Assembly (NCBI GenBank): GCA_022592435.1
Contig: JABYQS010000012.1
Span: 1 to 64,000 of the forward strand
Direction of reading: 5' to 3'
Source: Cerioporus squamosus
Lineage: Eukaryota > Basidiomycota > Agaricomycetes > Polyporales > Polyporaceae
DNA: 64,000 nucleotides
Under the pieces are notes generated by a model. That model was not told the DNA's origin and ran no database searches. It saw nothing but the letters and a program-made list of their open reading frames with translations. Positions within the stretch are counted from its first letter, which is position 1; each line of letters begins with the position of its first letter. Below are positions 1-8,552 of the stretch, piece after piece. The position numbers and the translations under genes are program-made.

Positions 1-2023
1 GCTCGTCTTCAAACACAGCAGCGCAAATTCCACTATATGCTCCTCTTCCGAATCCGCTCGCATCATCTTCTTCGATCACTCCGGATCGTCGTCACCAATA
101 AGGTCCCTTACGCCACTGAGGGTGCTCAGCTCACCGAGTTCCTCGTCCGTTATGGACGGCTGAAGAGCGCGAGTATAAGGGGAACGATCCGACTGCGGTA
201 CGCATCGAGAAGACCGACCCCCTTTACTCTCCTAGTACACGACTACGCGCAGAAGAGCGCCGAGGATGAAGAAGACCATGCGGCGGGTCTCTTCAAGGCG
301 TCGCTTGTTGAGTCGTGGCCCTCTGGAAGCTCCAAGTCTACGACGAGGAGACGGAGACGGAACACTGGTTTGCCGTCGGGAAGCCCCACTTCCAGGCTCC
401 TGGCGTCGCCGGCCGCGGCACGCGCGGGTACGTTGCTCTTCCTCTCGATGACAACACCGGCAAGCCTCCGCTTGACGACGACGGGCAACCCACGAAACCC
501 TTCGTGTACCTGAAGGACGCGTGGCGCATCGACCATCCCAGCTTGCAAAAGGAGGGCGTCGTGTTGCAAGCACTCAATCGCGCGAATGTCAAGTTTGTCC
601 CCACTGCTCTCTATCACGGCGATCTGCGCGGGCAAGACACTCTCTCGTACAAGAACTGGTCCACTCTTCGCGGCGACGAACCATGCACGCTCAAGCCTCA
701 CCAGCATTATCGGCTGGTTGTCAAGGAGGTCGGGAAGCCGCTGAGCGAGTTTGACCGTGGCGCTGACTTGGTTATGGCTATCCTCAATTGCATTCAAGGT
801 ACGCTTGCTTTTATGTCATCGGTATACACTTCTGTTGATTACTGTGTACCCATAGCGCACGAGCAAGCGTGCAAAGCTGGCTATATCCACCGCGATATCA
901 GCGCAGGGAATATACTGCTCTACAAGTCGAAGAATGGGAAGTGGTGTGGCATGTTGAATGACTGGGAACTCGCCGCGAAGTACGTCATGGGCCAGCCTGT
1001 GGAAGTCAACGCTGCATTAGCAGAGTGCCCTATTCTGGAAAGGACTGTGAGTGTTAAGGTCCGCTGCGTTGTGAGGTATGGTGCTGACGTGCCACACAGG
1101 GTACTTGGCAATTCCTTTCCGTTAATTGCCTCGTGAACAAGCAGAAGACTGTCGACATCCCGGACGATCTGGAATCCCTCTTCCACGTCCTTTTGTTCTT
1201 CGCTGTCCGCTTCCTCCCTCACAACATCAAGGACGAGCATGTGGGGCTGTTTCTCTCCCAGTACTTCGACGACTACTCCGAGAGCTACGCGGGCTCCAGC
1301 TGCGGTCCATCCAAGTACGCCGCTATGTACAACGGCGAGATCAATCTCACGCTGCTGACCAATGGCTCCGGTACGGTCGTTGAAGGAGTGGCCAAGGTAG
1401 ACCTCCTCAAGTTCTACACGTCTGCTCTTACACCAACGGAGAGCGGCTCTGCTGCACCTGCGGCGCACCCCATCAATGCCCTTCTATCCGCCGTGTTGGA
1501 GTGGTTCAAAAGCTACTACGCTTTGGGCAAACTACTTGACGAGACCCCGGCGAACATGGCGCAAGGAGACTTTGTAGATTTCGACGAGGTGGCCGACGGG
1601 GATGAAGACGTACTCGCTGCGATGCAGGCCTCGGACCGCGATACGACGCAGTCAACCGCCGCTCGCACAAAAGTCACGTCCCATGCCGCCACCGCGGATG
1701 CGAGCGCATCACCGGCTGAGCCCGACGACGTCGCCACTGGCCCCGGCGACTCGAAGGTCCGCCAGGCAGTCCAAGATGCTCGTGAGAAGATGACTCACCG
1801 CGCCTTCAATATGGAGTTTGTGAAGCACACTTATCGAACTCAATGGCCGCCGTCGGACAAGGGCGCTGACAAAAGGCCAAGGAGCTTCACCCGTCCTAAG
1901 GTTGTCGCGAACGCGGCGTCGGCCGCGGCGGCTGTAGGCTCTGCACAGATGAACTCCACCAAACGGAAGCAAATGAAGGAGGAGGGGTCTAACGCGAAGC
2001 GTGCGCGCAACGGCCCTAAATGA
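1..2023 (+). CDS. FunK1 fungal-type protein kinase, 5'-truncated
   Basis: This is the C-terminal three quarters of a FunK1-family (fungus-specific, aminoglycoside-phosphotransferase-like) protein kinase; the N-terminus lies outside the window. Two short introns, about 799-855 and 1047-1099, interrupt the kinase core. The catalytic loop reads HRDISAGNIL and the metal-binding segment LNDWELA, so the catalytic residues are present. After the second intron comes GTWQFLS, then a long C-terminal tail ending in a basic, nuclear-localisation-like segment (STKRKQMKEEG, KRARN). It is clearly homologous to the two kinases at 53.2-55.8 and 56.6-59.3 kb. In the first 330 bases the frame breaks about six times by 1-2 nt relative to those paralogues; from about 330 onward it is clean. 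The indels could be decay or poor consensus. The stop is at 2021-2023. The family assignment is firm; whether the 5' part is functional is not. Confidence 0.85.
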
Positions 2024-2496
2024 TGTCCGTATCATTGTGTCTGTGTTGACGTCGGACGAGTCCCAGGGTTGCTTCTTTGGCATTGAACGCGTCTTGTATA
2101 CAGTAGTACCACTTTCTTTCACTCGTGTTCCACTACTAGCCTATCTGTAGCGCTGCAAAGCTCCGAGAGGACAAGGCTGTGCCTTGACCCGGATCAGGAA
2201 AACCCACCTCGTGGAATGCTGGGGAGACTGAGTGCGCCGGTATGCTGGGGAATGCGCCGGAATTCCGGGAATTCCTCAGCATGCTGCCTTTACGACGATG
2301 TCCGTCATGATCCCGGAAACCAAGGTACCCCTCTAGCATGAGCTGTGCGATGGCGTATTCCAGTGGAAAGACGGAGTCAACGGGAGAGAGCGTAGTCGGA
2401 GACCAAGGGTGGAGGCGCCTCTCGCAAGCTTGTAACGCCCAAGACATACCTTGTCCGGATCGTCCATGTCGCTCCGTCGCTGCCTCAAGCCCAGCG
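2024..2496. other. Intergenic, no gene seen
   Basis: About 470 bases between the kinase stop and the EFG1 start. I see only short imperfect direct repeats around 2214-2285 (repeats of ATGCTGGGGA and GCGCCGG and a GGAATTCC pair), and no convincing reading frame. Confidence 0.5.
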
Positions 2497-3414
2497 ATGG
2501 GTCCCTCCAACAAGTCAATGCAAGTGTCTCTCATCCTTTCTCCTCCAAACACTCCGCCGCCGCCTCGCAGTCGCGTCGGAAACGTCCACAGCACAGGAAA
2601 CACCCCGCGCCCCCTACCGAGCACCCGTCTTCCACCAATGCCTTCCCCGGAGTCCAGAAGACCAAGGCCGCTCTGCGACAGACACGACGCCTGCTCGCCA
2701 AGGACAAGCAAGCTCACCCCGGACGTGCGCGTGGCGACGGAGCGACGGCTCAAGGCGCTCGAGGGCGACCTCGCGCTGGCGGAACAGGCGCGCCTCGAGC
2801 GTACGATTGCGACGCAGTACCACAACATCAAGTTCTTCGAACGGCAGAAGGTCGGACGGCGGATCGCGCAGGTGAAGAAGCATCTCCAGCTCGCGGTCGC
2901 ACCGGAGAAGAAGGAGCGGCGGAAGCTGGAGGTGCGCCTGGCTCTTCGTGTCGACTTGAACTACGTCCTGCACTACCCGAAGACGAAGAAGTACATCTCG
3001 CTGTTTCCGCCCGAGGTGCGGCAGGGTGGGAAGGACAAGGACGCAGCGCAGGTTGCGAGGGAGGAGAAGGAGAAGTCCGAGACGGACAGGCAGCGGGAGG
3101 AGGTGAGGAAGTGGGTAAGGAAGCAGATGGAGGCGGGCGCGTTGAATAGAGAGCCGGAGATCGAGATGCGAAAGGCGGAGGGCAAGCAGACACAGAGCAA
3201 CGTCGGGCAAGATGGTGTGGAGGTGAAGGAGGCGACAAACGGGAAGACAGAAGCGTCTGGCAATGCTGTCGCGGACGACGATTTCTTCGGGGTCGACGGA
3301 GAGGCGGGTGAGGACAGCGGCGAGTACAGCGAGATGATTGAGGCCTCATTATTTTCTTGGTGGGTCTTTTGTGGGTTACATATGTGCTCACGGGCGGTGC
3401 TCGTGCAGGAGTAA
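2497..3414 (+). CDS. EFG1: rRNA-processing protein Efg1
   Basis: Efg1 is a nucleolar factor of early 18S rRNA maturation. The start is the ATG at 2497: it opens a 9-codon first exon (MGPSNKSMQ) followed by a 47-nt intron (2524-2570, GTGTCT...TCGCAG), which is typical of fungal Efg1 genes. Exon 2 gives a basic low-complexity stretch, then the Efg1 domain: a predicted coiled coil (ATERRLKALEGDL, FFERQKVGRRIAQVKKHL) and the hallmark LNYVLHYPKTKKYISLFPP. A Lys/Glu-rich tail ends in an acidic DDDFF segment. The conserved frame is broken once: a tandem CAAG at 2705-2712 shifts it by 4 nt between LLAKDK and LTPDVRV, with no GT available for a small intron. This is either a real mutation or a sequencing error. 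With the extra 4 nt ignored the product would be about 288 residues, a normal size. Confidence 0.85.
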   Translation: MGPSNKSMQVSLILSPPNTPPPPRSRVGNVHSTGNTPRPLPSTRLPPMPSPESRRPRPLCDRHDACSPRTSKLTPDVRVATERRLKALEGDLALAEQARLERTIATQYHNIKFFERQKVGRRIAQVKKHLQLAVAPEKKERRKLEVRLALRVDLNYVLHYPKTKKYISLFPPEVRQGGKDKDAAQVAREEKEKSETDRQREEVRKWVRKQMEAGALNREPEIEMRKAEGKQTQSNVGQDGVEVKEATNGKTEASGNAVADDDFFGVDGEAGEDSGEYSEMIEASLFSWWVFCGLHMCSRAVLVQE

Positions 3415-3689
3415 CGTGTAGGCTCTGACCATTTGTCCAGATCTTTGGCTGGTGTCTGCTTCTGAACCATACACCCGGCGGTGTGGTTTCTCAGTCTGAC
3501 GTCGTGAACCTCACGCGCACGCAGCCCGGTGTGCGATCGTGCGATCAGGAGGTCGGAGAGATTGAGGGGTAGGTCACCGGGACGGCGGGTCTTACTCTCA
3601 GCCCTCCCCGGACCGCCGGTCCGACCCCTTCCGTTGCGTCAACACACACGGAGCGTCGACGAGCGCAAACGGGCCCACTGAGCCCGCGG

Positions 3690-3696
3690 TATAAAT
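3690..3696 (+). promoter_or_regulatory. TATA box of the aldo/keto reductase gene
   Basis: TATAAAT lies 77 nt before the ATG at 3773 and is followed by a pyrimidine-rich leader (TCTCATCTCTCCTCGTTCTC). This is the usual layout of a well-expressed basidiomycete gene. Inferred from position and consensus only. Confidence 0.55.
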
Positions 3697-3772
3697 CCGG
3701 AGGTCATCGACGCTATCGCGTCTCATCTCTCCTCGTTCTCGCTACCCACATATCCCCTACGCCATTGTCACC

Positions 3773-5092
3773 ATGTCATTCGGAAAGACCATCACGCTTT
3801 CGACTGGCCAGAAGATCCCGCAGATCGGTCTCGGGACGTGGCTGTCGAAGCCCAACGAAGTCGAGAATGCTGTAAGTCGTGCATTGATACATCTCTCGTG
3901 TCAAGGAAGGAGCAGGGCGTCTGACGGACTCCGATGACGGCTGGCATAGGTTGAGGTTGCCATTCGCGCGGGCTACAGGCATATCGACTGCGCTATGATC
4001 TACCAGAACCAGGACGAGGTGCGTCTCCTATCTGCATATTGTACCTCACAGACTCACATCTTGTGCTCTCGTTGGTGCCAGGTTGGCCGTGCCTTGAAGA
4101 AAGTTATCCCCTCGGTCGTCAAGCGCGAGGAGCTCTGGATCACCACCAAGCTCTGGAACACCTCGCACAAGCCAGAGCTCGTGGAGAAGGAGCTTGACGA
4201 GTCGCTCAAGCAGCTCGGGCTCGACTACGTTGACCTCTACCGTGCGTACCTACCTTCTCTATGTTGACTCCTATCCCATGACGCTCATTGAATCCCCCGT
4301 CAAGTCGTCCACTGGCCCGTCGCGTTCCCCCCAGTGCCCTTCGGTAGCAATTTGGAGCCCTACGACCCGAACCGTCCCGGCTGGGCGGAGCTTGATCTCG
4401 AGACGAGCCTTACCGACACCTGGAAGGCGATGATCAAGCTCCTTGACACGGGCAAGGTCAAGGCGATCGGCGTGTCCAACTTCCGCGCGGACCTCATCCA
4501 GGGCATCGCGGACGCCACAGGCGTGTGGCCTGCGGTAAACCAGGTCGAGGCGCACCCGCTGAACCTCCAAGACTGACCTCGTCGACTTCTGCAAGAAGCA
4601 CAACGTCCACATCACGGCGTACAGCCCGCTTGGAAACAACAGTGAGTACCGTCGAGTTCTGGCGTGGAAGGCAGAGGCAGGCGCTGACAAGTCGACTTTG
4701 CGTAGTGGCGGGGGAGCCGATGCTCACGGAGTGGGCTGAGGTCAAGGACATCGCGAAGAAGTACGACGCGACGCCCGCGCAGGTCCTGATCGCATGGGGC
4801 GTGAAGCGCGGATACTCGGTCATCCCGAAGAGCGTCACCCCAGGTTTGTCCCGTTCTTCCACATCTGCGTCCCGCATCATGTCGCTAACGGGCACGCGCG
4901 TGCACAGAACGCATCATCTCTAACTTCCAGCAGATTGAGCTCTCGGACGAGGACTACGAGAAGCTGTGCGACCTCGGACGCAAGCACCCGAGGCGGTACA
5001 ATGTAAAGACAACCTATCCGCCTCTGTGGGACATCAACCTCTTCAACGACCCACTCGATAAGAACGCGACGCACCAGGTCAAGGTCGTTTAA
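3773..5092 (+). CDS. Aldo/keto reductase, NADP-dependent (one frameshift)
   Basis: An AKR-superfamily oxidoreductase of the cytosolic aldehyde/glycerol dehydrogenase type that reduces aldehydes or ketones with NADPH. Six exons are supported, with introns near 3872-3949, 4019-4081, 4242-4304, 4643-4706 and 4842-4907. Motifs in order: [12 protein letters not shown] at the N-terminus, [17 protein letters not shown] with the catalytic Asp and Tyr, ITTKLW with the Lys, LVHWPVAF with the His (the full tetrad), IGVSNF, then [15 protein letters not shown] and VIPKSV for cofactor binding. After [11 protein letters not shown] one extra base near 4570-4575 produces an in-frame stop. The next frame ([19 protein letters not shown]) continues the family alignment, so this is one frameshift and not an intron. 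The start is the first ATG after a TATA box and a CT-rich leader. Confidence 0.88.
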
Positions 5093-5453
5093 GGGCGTGG
5101 TTGGGGTGCACAATGGATAGCAGCACAATGTACTTATCTGTATCATATGACGTTTGACCTGACTTTCGATGGGTTGCACTCCTGCGAGCCTGCCATACGC
5201 TGCAGGTCGAGGAACGGATTACTGAAGGGAGAACGAACGAATTGTCAGGATTGAACGGACTGTGCGGGCTAGATAGACGCCCATGTGCGATAAGATTGGA
5301 TGGCTGCTAACCTCATATTTTCAGTCAGCATCGGGTCCGATCTGACATACGGCCTGGTATCTGACTTATTTCCCTTCTCTCCCTTTGACCACCACGACCT
5401 TCGCCTCTCTTCTGAATACCTCTCTCCGACATCCTAGATCCCACCGGAAGACG
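5093..5453. other. Intergenic, no gene seen
   Basis: The 3' end of the reductase transcript and the promoter of NMD3. No reading frame or repeat stands out. A CT-rich leader precedes the NMD3 ATG. Confidence 0.5.
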
Positions 5454-7221
5454 ATGGAGTTTGTGCCCGCACCCGCGGTACATCGGGTACTCTGCGCAGA
5501 CTGCGGTACGCCTATAGTCCCGAACTCCGCCAACCTTTGCGTTGCGTGCCTACGGAATACGGTGGACATCACGGAGGGAATACCAAAACAAGGTGCGTAT
5601 TAACTTCCGTCGATCGTGCGCAGGATACTCACAGCGCGCCAGCTTCCATCTCGTTCTGCCGCAACTGCGAACGCTTTCTGTCTCCCCCCGCCAGTTGGAT
5701 GATCGCCCAGCCAGAGTCTCAGGAACTCCTCGCGCTCTGTCTCAAGAAGCTCAAAGGTCTCAACAAGGTGCGCCTCACCGAGGCGCACTTCATCTGGACC
5801 GAGCCGCATTCAAAACGCCTCCGAGTCTCCCTCACGATCCAGAAGGAGGTCCTAACGGCGACGATCCTCGAGCAAGTCTTCGAGATCGAGTACCTTGTCC
5901 AGCACGGCCAGTGTCCGGACTGCGCGAAGCTCGCCGCGAAGAATACATGGAAGGCGTTGGTGCAGGTCCGGCAGAAGGTCCCGCACAAGCGGACGTTCCT
6001 CTTCCTCGAGCAGCTTATCCTCAAGCACGGTGCGCAAAAGGACACGATCTCCGTCAAGGAGGTCCGGGACGGGCTCGACTTCTTCTACAGCTCGCGCAGC
6101 CATGCGCAGAAGATGGTCGAGTTCTTGACGGGTGTGGTCCCTGTGCGGTACGTCTTCGAGCCTCTCTTTCTGCGTCCTCCTTCCAGGGCTCACACAGATG
6201 CAGGTCCAAAGCGTCCGAACAGCTCCTCTCCGCTGACACACACACGAACACCGCAAACTTCAAGTACACGTACTCTGTCGAGATCACGCCGATCTGCAAG
6301 GACGACCTCGTCTGCATCCCCCCAAAGCTCGCGCGACAAATGAGCGGCATCTCGCCCCTCACAGTCTGCGTCCGCGTCGGCAACTCGCTCCACTTCCTCG
6401 ACCCGGCCACCCTGCAGACGTGCGAGATCACGGCTCCGGTCTACTGGCGGACACCATTCGAGTCGCTCGCGAGCGTGACGGACCTGCGGGAGTTCACCGT
6501 GCTCGACGTCGAGCCGTCCGGGCAGACGCGCGGCAAGTGGGTGCTCGCAGACGCGCAGGTCGCGCTCTCGGGTGCGTTCCGCTCGCACGGCGCGGGCGGC
6601 GACGAGGACGGGATGGACTTTGAGTCGATGGGCGGCGCGCAGATCTTCCACACCCGTACGCACCTCGGCGGGATCCTGCAGCCGGGCGACTCTGCCCTGG
6701 GCTACTTCCTGACGAACGCGAACTTCAACTCGGATGACTTCGCGAGTCTGCCCGCGCATCGGGTGCCGGATATCGTGCTGGTGAAGAAGGCGTACCCGAA
6801 CCGGCGCAAGAAGAACAAGCCTCGCGCGTGGAAGCTGCGCAGCATGGCGAAGGAGGCCGGCGAGGAGGGCGAGACCGGGGCCGGGCGCGGAGTGGTGGGC
6901 CGGATGGGCGGGCGCGACCAGAAGAAGGTGGAGGAGGACTACGAAATCTTCTTGCGGGAGCTGGAGGAGGATGAGGAGATGCGCGGGGCGGTGAACATGT
7001 ACCGGGCGAGGGACCACAAGCCGGGCTCGGGCTTGGCGGGTGGGAAGACCAGGCGGAAAGGACAGTACGACATGGATGTCGACGAAGCAGGTGCTGCAGC
7101 CGCCGCAGCCGCCGCCGCACCGGAGGCGACGGACGACGAAGAGGAGGAGCCCGACTTCCCGGACGTCAAGCTGGACGAGCTACTGGAGGATTTCGACGAG
7201 ATGACGCTGGAGGAATCATGA
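5454..7221 (+). CDS. NMD3: 60S ribosomal export protein Nmd3
   Basis: Nmd3 is the nuclear-export adaptor that loads Crm1 onto pre-60S subunits. There are three exons (5454-5592, 5643-6147, 6204-7221) and a predicted product of about 553 residues, normal for the family. The N-terminus carries the zinc-binding treble (CADCG, CVACL, then CRNCERF and CPDC). Family landmarks follow: WMIAQPES, LCLKKLKGL, FIWTEPHSKRL, VQVRQKVPHKRTFLFLEQLIL, YSSRSHAQKMVEF and ITPICKDDLVCIPPKLA. The C-terminal third is acidic and Lys-rich with a poly-Ala stretch, where export and import signals sit in this family. The start is fixed by the conserved MEFVP...VLCADCG beginning. I see no defects, so this is a useful intact reference beside the broken EFG1 and reductase frames. 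Confidence 0.95.
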
Positions 7222-7778
7222 TAGCAACTAACTGCGTCCGTCGGTGTATGTATCGATACTGTAGGCTGTAGCGCTGCCGTGTAGACTATCCACATGGGCT
7301 GTACTCTATCCAGTCCTTTGCTTGTCTTCCTCTCGTGTACGTCGCAATGAAGATGACCCCCACGGAAAAAGCAATTTTCAAGGCAGCTCGTGCCACGCTC
7401 GCAGAGATGTCGCCACCTGAAGTGGCTGGTCAAGCCCTTCTGCTCTTTCTCCAGACCCCTCCGCCTACTCTGGCGTAACGCGTTAACCTCACTCGTGACA
7501 ATACGCTTTTCGCGAATGCTACTCTCGTTCCCAAGTCTCCAAACTGTTGCCGTTGAACTGTGACATGCTCACAAGCTGCATCGCATGCCAATGCATGATC
7601 GTGTTCCGTTCGAATACCCATACTGTACATACAAACGATCCCGTCGACTATCGTACATGTCCCGCAGTGAATCTACATACCGCGTCCGCGTCCAATCTAC
7701 AAAAAGTCCGGAGGATCCGATACCCGTTCACCATGGCCACCTACGAGTTCGCCTTCAGTGATATCCCCGATTGATTCT
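7222..7778. other. Intergenic, no gene seen
   Basis: Space between two convergent genes (NMD3 plus, NTPase/REase minus). A 13-codon plus-strand frame at 7733 has no support. No repeat or RNA gene recognised. Confidence 0.45.
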
Positions 7779-8202
7779 TCAGAGTCCTTGTAGTCCTTCG
7801 GCACCCTCGCTCTCCACCTTGTCCTGCTCAGTACCGTTCTCCATCCTCGCTGTCGCTGAGACTGTCCTCGTAACCCTCGTCCTCGCCGTCGCTGGCCTCC
7901 TCGTCCTGGCAATCACTGACCTCCTCGTCCCTGCCCTCACCCCCGCACTCACCGCCGTCAGGCGTTCCACCCAGTTCGCCAAGTGGTCCCGCTCCATCGA
8001 CGCCAGAGGCTGCATCCCCCGGAGCGCCGCCCTCTCCCCCTCGCTCCTAACCTGGCCGTACCCATACACGCCGCCGACCACCTCCCGCTGGCCCCGCATC
8101 GTCGCCAAGATCGTCTGCACACACTCCTCCTCCGGCCCACGCTGTATGACCCCGAAGCTCGCACTACTCGCGCCCGCGAACCAGATGTCGTACGAGTACA
8201 CC

Positions 8203-8265
8203 AGCCTCCCTCATTTCTAACATACAATATTTTTGGGGCTGTGCTGGGGGCTCGAGGCGAGCTGA
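8203..8265 (+). repeat. Left 63-bp terminal inverted repeat
   Basis: Left arm of the foldback element; a perfect inverted copy of 8490-8552. The arm contains a T-run (TATTTTTGGGG) next to a GC-rich inner half. Confidence 0.9.
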
Positions 8266-8489
8266 TGCGACAAACCGAGATGTTGCCGAGCAGCGAAAGC
8301 TCATCCCTCCCCTCCCCTCACCATCCCTCCTCCCCAGGAATACATCGTATATGGGTGTCTAAGAGTAGCAACGATGCACCCGCTCTCCTTGGGATTCACG
8401 GAAAGGGGGTCGGGAGGGATAGGGAATGTACGGATGGGTGTCCGTGCCAGCATTGGCGGCAAAAGGTTCGCTCACGAGCACATCAGGAT

Positions 8490-8552
8490 TCAGCTCGCCT
8501 CGAGCCCCCAGCACAGCCCCAAAAATATTGTATGTTAGAAATGAGGGAGGCT
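8490..8552 (-). repeat. Right 63-bp terminal inverted repeat
   Basis: Right arm of the foldback element, identical on the minus strand to 8203-8265. Read on the minus strand, the interrupted gene runs into this arm and stops after about 22 extra codons. Confidence 0.9.

Larger units (their letters stand above)
8203..8552. mobile_element. 350-bp foldback/MITE-like element with 63-bp perfect TIRs
   Basis: Bases 8203-8265 and 8490-8552 are exact reverse complements (63 of 63), starting AGCCTCCCTCATTTC, with a 224-base loop between them. The element is flanked by a 3-bp direct repeat, ACC (8200-8202 and 8553-8555), as a target-site duplication would be. Removing the element plus one ACC joins the minus-strand frames on both sides without a shift, which shows it was inserted into a once-continuous coding exon. 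It has no coding capacity. The superfamily cannot be named from these ends. A splice donor (GTTCAC, minus strand from 8561) and acceptor (ending at 8206) would also remove it in frame. Confidence 0.8.

Noticed and set aside
2338..2496. Longer upstream start for EFG1 (ATG at 2338)
   Set aside because: It would translate the promoter and intron region. The ATG at 2497 with a 47-nt intron gives the conserved MGPSNKS beginning.
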